Positions 55,406 to 64,000 of a DNA stretch of 64,000 nucleotides are shown here, one piece after another. The DNA is taken from positions 30,332,230 through 30,396,229 of the forward strand of contig CM051516.1 of NCBI GenBank assembly GCA_028015205.1. Reading direction: 5' to 3'. How positions within the stretch are numbered: position 1 is the first letter of the stretch; each line of letters starts with the position of its first letter. Source of the DNA: Mytilisepta virgata (Eukaryota; Mollusca; Bivalvia; Mytilida; Mytilidae). A program made the position numbers and the translations under genes. The notes under the pieces are model-generated. The model had not been told where the DNA came from and searched no databases. It saw only the letters and a program-made list of their open reading frames with translations.

Positions 55406-56029
55406 GTACAGAGGTTATCTGACAGAAAATGGATTTTTTTTTAACATTTACAAATGAGATTATCTTTATGTACAGTTATAGTGCTTTCTCTTCCTTTTAA
55501 TTTTTAAAACATAATAATTTTGTATTGAGAAGATTTATTTTCCTATATGCAGCAAAAAAGTTTATTATTTTAGTAAAAGGTTTTATCCACAAGATAACAA
55601 TGTTTTTGTATTACAAAAATATTTATGAGCATGCAATATTAACCTCAATAAAACCAGAAGTCTTTTTCATTGAAACTCGTGCTATTAAGCGCATTGTGAT
55701 ATTACAATTTTCCTTTTAAAAAATATGCAGAGTTTATCATTCATGAAAAGATATAAATTCATTTTAAAGTATGTCAAGGAAAATGTGAGGGAATCTTGAT
55801 TGTTTGGTTTTTTTTTTGTATGGTGTAGTGCACGTTTAGCCAGCCATGATTTGCATTCAGAAAATATGTTTGAAAAACAGACTCTTTTTAATTTTTATCT
55901 ATTAGAGGTAATAAAACTTGAAAATTTAAGAATTTAAAATTTAGCTTTAAAGCTGCATGTATATGTGGTTCTTTTCAGTTGGCTTAATCATTGATTTGTC
56001 CTTTTATATCTTAAATGTTTTGATTTTAG

Positions 56030-56150
56030 ATGTGAGATACCTGTTATTATAATGGGGGAGACCGGATGTGGTAAAACACGGCTGATTAAATTTATGTGTA
56101 GTCTGCAACAACCACCAGGGGTCACCGTGGAGAACATGATTCTCATGAAG
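56030..56150 (+). CDS. RNF213: RNF213-like exon 26: AAA3 Walker A
   Basis: The acceptor is TTTGATTTTAG (phase 2), the donor ATGAAG|GTACAA (phase 0). CEIPVIIMGETGCGKTRLIK contains the canonical Walker A GETGCGKT with the catalytic Lys intact. This unit is ATP-hydrolysing in vertebrate RNF213. Confidence 0.97.
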
Positions 56151-56413
56151 GTACAATACTTATGTTTATTGCGATAACAGGATTTCAGGGTAAGGCAAGT
56201 AAGGGCTTAGAAAGTGCTAACTCAAATTGGCAATAAAATCTGGTATTAAAGGCTTTTTATATGTCTTTTTTTATCTTTAAAAATTAGCAATAATAAAAAG
56301 GACTGAATTCAGTAAATCAAGTATTAGATTTTAATCAGTAAGAAAAATTAAAGTCAGGACATTCCTGTATAATTAGGATTTGCAAAGTGGTAATTTTTAA
56401 AAGAAAATTTAAG

Positions 56414-56652
56414 GTACATGGTGGGACAAGAGCTTCTGACATCATTAGAAAAGTGAGAAAAGCCGAGGAAATAGCTGCAAAAAATTCGGCAAATTATAGA
56501 AACATTGACACTGTATTATTTTTTGATGAAGCTAATACAACAGAGGCTATAGGTGTTATAAAGGAGATTATGTGTGACAAATCGCTGGGAGGAAAACCTA
56601 TTCAGTTACATGAAAGGTTAAAGATAGTAGCTGCTTGTAATCCTTATAGGAA
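56414..56652 (+). CDS. RNF213: RNF213-like exon 27: AAA3 Walker B
   Basis: The acceptor AAATTTAAG has a weak pyrimidine tract; donor AGGAA|GTAAGT, phases 0 in and 2 out. VHGGTRASDIIRKV, then TVLFFDEANTTEAI (Walker B, Asp-Glu intact), then a sensor-1-like IVAACNPYR. The order and spacing match human RNF213. Confidence 0.97.
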
Positions 56653-56737
56653 GTAAGTGATGCTTAGATAAGATAAACATACTGTCTTTGGATCAGGTTG
56701 TTATGGTCGAATATCGTTTTCTGTGAAATTAAAGGAG

Positions 56738-57310
56738 ACCTTTATACGCCCGTCATAGACGGGACGTATTATGGTAAACCAATGTTTGTCCTTTGAGCCA
56801 TCCATCCATCCGTCAACACTTCGTACCAGAACTCAAATTTACTTCAATCTATTCTCATTAAATTTTAACACAACATCAGGATTGACAGAAGAAAGCTCCT
56901 TTTCAATTTTGACAATTTTCGATTTTGTGGTTCTGGAGTTATGGGACTAAGATTGTCCAAATAAAAGCAATTTTTTACATGTTAACTCTATATTACCCCT
57001 AGACTGATTTTCTTCAAACTTTAACACATTATTACAAATGATGGTCTGAGGGTCTGTATACCTTTTGACGATTTTCACTTTTGTCGTTTCAGAGTTATGG
57101 AACTTAGTTTGTCCAAATATAAGCAATTTGCCTTGACCAATTTTTTTCAAACTGCTTACACAATGATGATATTTAGTTTATTGTTACAGTGTTATAATTT
57201 AGATATGTTAAGCTGTTTTAAAAGTAACATTACACTTTAATTTGGTAAAAAAAATTCAATAACTTCATAGGGACAGGCATATCATGCGCATATAAGGCGC
57301 AGCAGTTACT
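56738..57310. mobile_element. Short relative of the ATACGCCCGTC repeat
   Basis: It opens TTTATACGCCCGTCATAGACGGGACGTATTATGG, has a CCATCCATCCGTC run and two units around TTTCTTCAAACTTTAACACA-type phrases. It ends near GGCATATCATGCGCATATAAGGCGCAGCAG (57274-57304), as does 20270-20300. Non-coding. Confidence 0.6.
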
Positions 57311-57646
57311 TTTCGTAGTCTGATAATCTTCCATAAATATCTTGATCATAGGGTACATTTGATTATTATATTAATGCTTATCTGAGGGCTTGTTTACTCA
57401 CTGTCTTTGTAATTAAAGTGAATTCGAAGTATGGAATCGAAAACTTCGAATGAGCAATTTTCAGAAAGAGCTTATGCTAATTTCATAAATTAAAGCAGTC
57501 TGCTATATATTAGTGGAATTTTTGTGAAAAATAACAGATGTCACTAGGAATGGTTGAAGCATATTGTAATTACATGTCTGTTATGCAATAAAAAGACATT
57601 ATCTATTGCCATGTAAATTAGATCGAGTTCTGGCCTTTTATTCCAG

Positions 57647-57729
57647 ACATTCTGAAGCACTTATAAAAAGACTAGAGCAGGCTGGACTTGGTTATCATGT
57701 GGATGCAGACAAAACAAGTGATAAATTAG
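57647..57729 (+). CDS. RNF213: RNF213-like exon 28 (83 nt)
   Basis: The acceptor is TTTTATTCCAG, the donor AATTAG|GTATAT, phases 2 in and 1 out. It encodes HSEALIKRLEQAGLGYHVDA, the AAA3 lid. Confidence 0.95.
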
Positions 57730-58109
57730 GTATATAGAACTCCCTTCTTTGCCTTGATGTTTGTTAAGTATTTCAGTTTTTGATAATTTATTTCAGATTC
57801 GTTACACTGTATTGAATTCTTATAAACTATTTTCAAAGTAAACATTTTGAGCTCATATGGACCAAAAATCAAAGTCAGCAATTACCATTATTTGATCTCA
57901 GAAACTAATGGGCCAATTTTAAACAAAACCAGTAACTATCAGAACCAAACTTATTTTTAATATTGAATTTTATTAGAATATTAACTGAAAGAACCACAAA
58001 GACTTTGGAAACAAAATTTGCAAAAATTATCATTAGATGTCCAAAATGGCTGCTCCAGCCAAACTTTTTAAGTCCAGATTTATGGCAGTGTCATTAGCAA
58101 ATCAAGTTG

Positions 58110-58292
58110 TATAAAGGTCAAGTACCACTGAGAGGCCTTGAATAAGGAGTCCAACTTTACCATTGGTCTTGAACTTTTGAGTGCCAATTAGACTTCTTTT
58201 AGCATTCTTATAGGCATTTAGTTCAAAATTTACCACAAAGTATATTGCAAAGGGTCTGAGACTTGGGCAATTTGAGGCTGTTTATTTTCCAG
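58110..58292. repeat. Decayed partial copies of exon 29 in the intron before it
   Basis: The stretch 58117-58180 (GGTCAAGTACCACTGAGAGG ... GAGTCCAACTTTACC ... CCATTGGTCTTGAAC) mirrors exon 29 with gaps. A second fragment at about 58228-58270 (TTTACCACAAAGTATATTGC ... GGTCTGAGACTTGG) mirrors its middle. Both carry frame-destroying changes. Confidence 0.75.
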
Positions 58293-58426
58293 GTCGAGTA
58301 CCAATGAGGCGTTTGGTATACAGAGTCCAACCTTTACCACAGAGTATGTTACCATTGGTCTGGGACTTTGGACAACTCAACACAGAAGTAGAGGAAATGT
58401 ACATCAGACAGATGGTCCTGAGATAT
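58293..58426 (+). CDS. RNF213: RNF213-like exon 29
   Basis: The acceptor is TTATTTTCCAG, the donor AGATAT|GTATGT, phases 1 in and 0 out. It encodes MRRLVYRVQPLPQSMLPLVW then DFGQLN, hallmark of the AAA3-AAA4 linker. Confidence 0.96.
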
Positions 58427-58731
58427 GTATGTTATATTTTAAAATGATTTGTGTTTTAGAATATGAAGACAAGAAAGTAAAATCTATTAACTAACCAATA
58501 TATTATATGTTGTAGAAAGTAACAATGATTAGTGAAAGGATCCGAGATTCTTCCAACTCAAACATTTTTTTTCTTCAGAATTTAATATCATATTTGTTGT
58601 AGTTTTACCAATAAAATTTCATGGTATCATGGGTGTTGAAAATATCAGCATTTGATGCTTAGCTATTAGGGAAATGAACAATTTGGAGAGATTCAAGTTT
58701 AGCGATACTCAATTTTTCTGCTTTTTTTCAG

Positions 58732-58824
58732 ATAAAGAACAAGCAACTACCAGCTGTACCTGGATTAGATACAACTGTCAGTAAAATACTGACAGAATCA
58801 CAAGACTTCATGAGAGAACAGAAG
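58732..58824 (+). CDS. RNF213: RNF213-like exon 30 (93 nt)
   Basis: Phase 0/0, acceptor CTTTTTTTCAG, donor CAGAAG|GTAGGT. It encodes VPGLDTTVSKILTESQDFMR. Its 3' end is repeated in the following intron. Confidence 0.93.
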
Positions 58825-59130
58825 GTAGGTTATAGGTAAAATACTGACAGAATCACAAGACATCATGAGAGAACAAAAGGTAGTTATAAGTTAAAAGCTG
58901 ACAGTCACAAGACATTATGAGAGATCAGAGTGTAGAGTATAAGTACAAAGCTGATAATCACAAAAATGAGAGACAACAAGAGAAGGTACATTATAAGTAA
59001 AATACCACTAGTGAGAGATCATGATGTAAGTTATAAGTTAATAACCGACAGTCAGAAGATTTCCTTGAGAGAAGATGAGGGAAGGTTTATTATGAATAAA
59101 TTGCTTTCATAGTCAAAAGATTTCATGAGA
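58825..59130. repeat. Intronic tandem array of the exon 30 3' end
   Basis: Four to five decaying copies of AAAATACTGACAGAATCACAAGAC ... ATGAGAGAACA(G/A)AAGGTA, each with a donor-like AGGTA or close variant, at about 58838, 58893, 58950, 58996 and 59045. Confidence 0.85.
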
Positions 59131-59572
59131 GAACAGAAAAATAAACTGAGATACCAAAATATCTTGTATACAGTGAGCATTTCTCTATTAACCATCAGAT
59201 ATGCTTGCAACAAAAAATTTGGAAAGCCAGAAAAAAAAAAACGATGAAATGGGCCTATACAGTTTAACCAAAATCCAGGTAAGGTCAACTTGATTATATT
59301 GAAACTTAAAAATTTATCAACTGAAAATTTTGCACTAAGTATCTAACAATCATGTCATAGCCATGTGGTGTCTACCCAGGGGGATGAAACTCTCATGAAT
59401 TAACAGTCCGCCAGCAGTGGTACTGCCTTAGTTATAGTAAAACTCAGATACAATTATTCCTTGTATTTCTGATTGACGTTCATCAGACAGGCTAGTGACC
59501 AAAACTTTTGGAAAGCCAAAGTTTATATTACTAGGTATGATAATTCATTTTAACATATATTTTTTACTTCAG

Positions 59573-59743
59573 GATGAATGTAGTTTTGTAAGTTTACGGG
59601 ATGTAGAGAGAGTTTTACAAGTGATGAGCTGGTTCTACCAACAGAGTGAGGATAATGACCTTTTATTCAGAAAGATGAGGGATGAATCAGAATTTTCAGA
59701 CACCAAATCGGAGGAGGAAGATGAGGTTCCACAAAACCATCAG
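59573..59743 (+). CDS. RNF213: RNF213-like exon 31: ECSFVSLRDVERV
   Basis: 171 nt, phase 0/0: acceptor TTTTTACTTCAG, donor CATCAG|GTATAT. DECSFVSLRDVERVLQVMSW is a strict RNF213 signature; an acidic loop (DTKSEEEDEVPQ) follows. Confidence 0.96.
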
Positions 59744-60208
59744 GTATATTACACATTGATATATCCCCCCAATTAGTGAAGTGGGGGAATTATTGTGATG
59801 GGGGATTCTGTCGGGGCTTCATATATGAGGTCCAATTTGGTCAGATCAGCTATGCAAAAAAGCACTTATCAGATCAAAATATGTGATAAATTTGGGTCAA
59901 TGTTGGGTCAAACATTATGATATATATTTACCTATAGTCAATGCTAATACAACATTATTGCATAAAATATAGATGACTCATTATTTCAGACCCTTTTTTA
60001 TTTGAAATACCTTATATGTCAAAATCATTTGTTGATGCTAATACAATACTTTAGTTAATATGTACTTTCAAATTTATTCTTATCTAAATTTATTTTGACT
60101 ACTTTTTAACTTCTAGATAAAAAGTATCAGTTATGAGTGATATTTGATGAAAATGTATCAAAATATAAATACATATATATGCTTTAAAAAATATTTTCCC
60201 TAAAATAG
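59744..60208. other. Intron 31; no feature seen
   Basis: AT-rich and without repeats recognised, up to the SINE. Confidence 0.4.
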
Positions 60209-60454
60209 TTTGTTTGTTTAGTTGGGGTTTTTCACTGTGGCCAGTTTTTATTGGTGGAGGAAGCCGGAGTACCCAGAGAGAACCCGGCGGTTCACCGACC
60301 TTCTGTAGGAAAATTGGCAATCCTTGTCAATAAAGATCGGAGTCGAACACACCACACCACAGGTGAGATTCGAACTCACAACCTCAGTGTTGACAGGCTA
60401 ATAATCATTAGTAGTCTTGATGAACTATAAGGCCATCTCGGCCACCAAGGCCCC
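60209..60454 (-). mobile_element. tRNA-derived SINE, - orientation
   Basis: Reverse copy of the SINE at 34194: tail TTTGTTTGTTTAGTTGGGG at 60209, B-box complement GAATCTCACC-type sequence near 60365-60375, and head GGGGCCTTGGTGGCCGAGAT read on the minus strand. It diverges by roughly 10-15% by eye from the other copy. Confidence 0.85.
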
Positions 60455-60570
60455 TTTTAAAATAGTAGATTAAATCAAACACTTAAGTATTTACAAATGC
60501 TACTGTAAGAACTTTCTATCAACATATAAAAAAAAGTTGAAATAAAACATTTTTTTTCCAAATTTTACAG

Positions 60571-60731
60571 GAAATGGATGATGTAACAAGATCACTTGTT
60601 CTTGCCCTGGGTGTTTGTTATCATGCTTGCCTAAAGAACAGAGATCAATATAGAGCAAGAGTTGCCCAATATTTTACTCAGCCATTACAGTTGCCTGGAG
60701 GAGCAGATCAGATTAAGGAAGAAATTTTCAA
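60571..60731 (+). CDS. RNF213: RNF213-like exon 32
   Basis: The acceptor is AAATTTTACAG, the donor TTCAA|GTAAAT, phases 0 in and 2 out. It encodes RSLVLALGVCYHACLKNRDQ then YRARVAQYF, leading into AAA4. Confidence 0.95.
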
Positions 60732-61345
60732 GTAAATTTGTGGAATATTTATACTATTCTTTTTGTCCTATAGAAAAATAGTTTTTTTTTTGTAATAAAT
60801 GGCAAAGAGGCAGTTGGAGAGACATTAGGCAGTAGGGCAGCTTCAAAGGAAAAGGTGGAATGCTTTCAATTTGATATGTTGTTTCTTGTTAATACCTATA
60901 GTTATGTCAATATTAACTGCATTAAAAGTTATTTCATTTTGGACAAATAACTCAGAAGTATCAAATTCATGATCAAAGATGAATTGAAATAGTTTTTTTA
61001 AACATGAAATGAATTATTCATTCCAATTGGCTTTGTAATTTTAAATGGGAATTTTATATTGTTAGAAATCTTTACTGTATTTTGTGCAGTAGTTTAATAT
61101 GACAATTTAGGATTTTAAAACAAACAGCCCATGATGACCTCTTATGCTTTTCAGTTTCTGTCTCATTTAAATTTAACCCAGTTCTCCTTTTATTTAAATA
61201 TGATAAGATCGGGTCTTCATGTAAGATGTATTATGTGAAATGCATAGTTTTGAAGTTGAAATATTAAAACCAGAAAGGAGTTTCTAGTACTGCTATTGTA
61301 TAATTATTGGTAATTAGATGCAGAAATTTTACTATCTACTTGTAG

Positions 61346-61568
61346 ATGTCAGTCAGTGTTTATGGACAGTGTAGAGCTAGCTCCAAACATAGCTAAAAAC
61401 CAGGCACTGAAAGAGAATGTATTTATGATGATTGTCTGTATAGAACTTAGGATCCCTATGTTCCTAGTAGGAAAACCAGGCAGTTCTAAATCTCTGGCTA
61501 AAACCATTGTAGCTGATGCCATGCAGGGAAATGCTGCTCATAATGATCTCTTCAAAAAGTACAAACAG
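61346..61568 (+). CDS. RNF213: RNF213-like exon 33: AAA4 Walker A
   Basis: The acceptor is CTACTTGTAG (phase 2), the donor AAACAG|GTGAGT (phase 0). IAKNQALKENVFMMIVCIEL, then MFLVGKPGSSKSLAKTIVAD with the Walker A GKPGSSKS, then DAMQG. In vertebrates ATP hydrolysis at AAA3 and AAA4 drives the motor-like core. Confidence 0.97.
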
Positions 61569-61877
61569 GTGAGTATTTTGACATTCTTTTCACTTTACTA
61601 AGAAGAAATCTTTTTTAAGTTGTATTCTGTATATTTTATATTTAGTATTTCGAAGAGGGTGTTGCAACATGATAAAATCTCTTATATCCAAATCAAACAT
61701 GTAATCAAATTTACTACAAGGTCGTAACTACCATTGAGGCATGTGAGGCAATTGTCTCACTAAAATTCCAGTCCCATGTATAGGGGTGAAGATGAGTTCA
61801 GTTTATTCATTGCCAGGGGTTATCTTAATTACTGAAACAACTGCTCTAATTTCATGTATAAGATCAATCATTCCTTA

Positions 61878-62332
61878 AATTTCCCAAACAGCAGAAGCTA
61901 CAGGGCTATTAACCCTCCATCCTTTCACCAACACTCTATACTGTTGTTAACCTTGGGAGTCCTCACGGAATATTTAACCTTATATTGATTCGAAAATTCC
62001 CATATTAAGGATATGTGATTAAAAGGAATTTCCCCAACAGCAGAAGCTACAGGGCTATTTACCCTCCATCCTTTCACCAACACTGTGTACTGTTGTTAAC
62101 CTTGGGAGTCCTCACTGAATATTTAACCTTATATTGTTTCGAAAATTCCCATATTAAAGATATGTGATTAAAAGGAATTTCCCCAACAGCAGAAGCTACA
62201 GGGCTATTTACCCTCCATCCTTTCACCAACACTCTGTACTGTTGTTAACCTTGGGAGTCCTCATGGAATATTTAACCTTACATTATATTGTTTCGAAAAT
62301 TCCCATATTAAAGATATATGATTAAAAGAATT
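61878..62332. repeat. Three-copy tandem repeat, period about 150 bp
   Basis: Each unit reads TTTCCC(C)AACAGCAGAAGCTAC ... ACTGTTGTTAACCTTGGGAG ... TTTCGAAAATTCCCATATTA. Units start near 61878, 62028 and 62178 and are nearly identical. Confidence 0.9.
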
Positions 62333-62648
62333 CTGTAGTTAATTCCCTTTTTTTGTTATGAGCCAGTCTTATTTATGTAAATAATTTCCTTTGGTTCAGC
62401 ACCATAGTAAATCTATAAGAATAGCAAAGAATTAAGATAATATTAAGAGTCCACAAGGCAAGATGATTGGTTAAAACACACACTACAAAAATATAACCAG
62501 AAGAAAAAAAAAACATCTAAAAACCAAAGAGAATTTGAAGAATATGAACATAAACATAAGTAATGCATTTTATTTACAAAGTTTATTATACAGATATGCA
62601 TTGTTGTATTGATATGAACATTTAAAAAAATCTTTGCCTTTTTTACAG

Positions 62649-62819
62649 GTTCAGATGGTATCATTTCAATGTAGTCCTTTATCAGTACCAGAAGGTATTG
62701 TAGATACATTCAGACTGTGTGGTGCCTATCAGAAAGATAAAGACTTAAACAGATTTGTATCTATCGTGGTACTGGATGAAATAGGACTTGCTGAAGACTC
62801 TCCCAAGATGCCCTTAAAG
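62649..62819 (+). CDS. RNF213: RNF213-like exon 34: AAA4 Walker B
   Basis: 171 nt, phase 0/0: acceptor CTTTTTTACAG, donor TTAAAG|GTAATT. MVSFQCSPLSVPEGIVDTFR, then SIVVLDEIGLAEDSPKMPLK with the Walker B Asp-Glu intact. Confidence 0.97.
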
Positions 62820-63462
62820 GTAATTTTAACAATCAAGACCCAGATTAATTCATTGTTTTGTAAAATTGAAAAAAATAACCAAATAAACTTGGTAGCCTTG
62901 AGCTGTTTCCTGCTCTTTGGTCGATTGTCTGTTTGACACATTCCCCGTTTCCATTCTCTATTCTGTGGATATGGTAAGAAAAAACTTTATCTATTTCCAT
63001 TACTAAATTTGTATCTAACTTTCGTTGAATATCAAACCATGACTTTCTATAAGGAGAGTTGTGTTCTGTTATGTTTTTTATGAAGTTTATTCCTGTGGAT
63101 TCATTTATATTTGGTGGTACCACCTTTAATAATGAAGTGAAAATTCATTTCTTTGAGGATACAAAATTTCTTTGTTTTGAAATTTTCTAGTCATACAATA
63201 TGAAAGATTTATTTTGTTTAAGATCTGTTGTCACAATATATGTGTCCTTGCTATAAAAAAAAAATGGTCTCCAAAGAAATATAGTAAATCTACAATGCTC
63301 ATTTTGGCAAACATTTTATAATAGTTTGAAATTATTGGATATATTCAGCAATGGGTCATACTTTTGTTAAATAGAGGAGACTTGAAGTATTTAATATATA
63401 GCCTTTTCTACTGGTATATTAAATACTTTCACAATAATATTTCTTTCGAATTATATTGACAG
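62820..63462. other. Intron 34; no feature seen
   Basis: A short minus-strand frame (62845-63123) reads like the end of a reverse-transcriptase-less retroelement fragment at best; unsupported. Confidence 0.35.
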
Positions 63463-63525
63463 ACATTGCATCCTTTTTTGGAAGATGGCTGCCCTGATGA
63501 TGAAGAACCAGAAAGATACAAAAAG
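63463..63525 (+). CDS. RNF213: RNF213-like exon 35 (63 nt, last in window)
   Basis: Phase 0/0: acceptor TATATTGACAG, donor AAAAAG|GTTAGT. It encodes LHPFLEDGCPDDEEPERYKK, the AAA4 segment after Walker B. The gene continues past 64000. Confidence 0.95.
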
Positions 63526-63615
63526 GTTAGTTTTTAGCTCTCCTGTACTAGAAGTCAAGTGTGAGCATTGCCATCACTTGGAATCAATAGTTGGTCATCA
63601 ACAGGGGCATTAACT

Positions 63616-64000
63616 TTTTATACGACCGCAAAATTTTTGCGGTCGTATATTGGTATGACGTTGGCGGCGTCGTCGTCGTCTGCGTCGTCCTCCGTCGTCA
63701 GCGTCATCTTCCGAAGACATTTGGTTTTCGCACTATAACTTTAGTATAAGTTAATAGAAATCTATGAAATTTAAACACAAGGTTTATGACCACAAAAGGA
63801 AGGTTGGGATTAATTTTGGGAGTTTTGGTCCCAACAGTTTAAGAGTTGGGGGCCAAAAAAGGGCCCAATAAGCATTTTTCTTGGTTTTCGCACAATAACT
63901 CTAGTATAAGTAAATAGAAATCTATGAAATTTTAACACAAGGTTTATGACCACAAATGGAAGGTTGGGATTGTTTTTGGGAGTTTTGGTCCCAACAGTTT
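63616..64000. mobile_element. Second copy of the TACGACCGCAAAA hairpin repeat (runs off edge)
   Basis: TTTTTATACGACCGCAAAATTTTTGCGGTCGTATATTGG opens it, a GGCGTCGTCGTCGTC run follows, then the same TTAATAGAAATCTATGAAAT units as at 11490. Confidence 0.75.

Larger units (their letters stand above)
3801..63525 (+). other. RNF213: RNF213-like (mysterin) E3 ubiquitin ligase gene, 5' half, 35 exons
   Basis: This is the gene span within the window. Thirty-five coding exons total about 7.49 kb. Donor and acceptor phases agree at every junction, which strongly supports the model. Sequence landmarks shared with vertebrate RNF213 are a zinc-ribbon N-terminus, KELKVFVDLAS (exon 9), WLQTVKKSHGSIEV (exon 10), DPSWSELHHFV (exon 22), GETGCGKT (exon 26), LFFDEANTTEA (exon 27), ENVFMMIVCIEL plus GKPGSSKS (exon 33) and LDEIGLAEDSPKMPLK (exon 34). 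In vertebrates the protein is a giant dynein-like AAA+ E3 ligase; the RING and RZ finger lie downstream of this window. The AAA3 P-loop falls near codon 2020 here against about 2425 in human, so the N-terminal region is shorter. Bivalves can carry several RNF213-like copies, so strict orthology is not claimed. Confidence 0.93.

Noticed and set aside
62845..63123. Retroelement-like minus-strand ORF in intron 34
   Set aside because: Too short and without a recognisable motif to support a call.

Overview
Organism. The window looks like animal nuclear DNA, most likely from a bivalve mollusc and probably a mussel-like one. It is AT-rich and intron-dense (GT/AG introns, exons of about 60-650 nt). 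It is crowded with the short non-autonomous repeats, tRNA-derived SINEs and Ty3-type retrotransposons I associate with bivalve genomes. The species assignment is inference; no rRNA or mitochondrial marker is present.

Main gene. Most of the + strand, from 3801 past the right edge, is the 5' half of one large gene for an RNF213 (mysterin)-like giant AAA+ E3 ubiquitin ligase. I could place 35 coding exons, about 2,500 codons. Reading phase closes at every junction; the one break is a 1-nt frame break inside exon 7. Order: three N-terminal zinc ribbons; an acidic/basic low-complexity linker with a nuclear-localisation-like Lys/Arg tract; the helical stalk; a degenerate-to-active AAA series with P-loops in exons 19 (RAGIGKT), 26 (GETGCGKT) and 33 (GKPGSSKS); Walker B in exons 27 (FFDEAN) and 34 (VVLDEIG). 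The RING, RZ finger and E3 shell lie beyond 64000. Human RNF213 acts in lipid-droplet biology, antimicrobial ubiquitination (including of bacterial LPS) and moyamoya disease.

Retroelements. Two Ty3-type LTR retroelements lie antisense to the gene. Element 1 (left edge to about 2386, partial) sits just upstream: LTR inner end and primer site, an SGNH-esterase-like ORF, then a PNMA-like gag running off the window. Element 2 (21606-30714, 9,109 bp) is complete: two identical 214-bp LTRs, an ATCC target duplication, SGNH-like ORF, gag with two zinc knuckles, pol (protease, RT, RNase H, integrase), and a chromodomain-like ORF. It lies in the 16.7-kb intron 6 of the RNF213-like gene. The two gags belong to different families, yet both are preceded by the same kind of SGNH-like ORF. 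That is the most interesting observation here. Element 2 also has a textbook -1 frameshift signal at the gag-pol junction and two clusters of a 14-bp palindrome around gag-pol.

Rest. Introns hold a 2-kb repeat tract present twice (9.0-11.1 and 14.1-17.8 kb), non-autonomous repeats with internal 140-175-bp tandem arrays, four long foldback palindromes, two SINE copies, and several intronic arrays made from pieces of the neighbouring exon. Exon 24 has an in-frame triplication of 23 codons. No RNA gene, CRISPR array or prokaryotic signal was seen.
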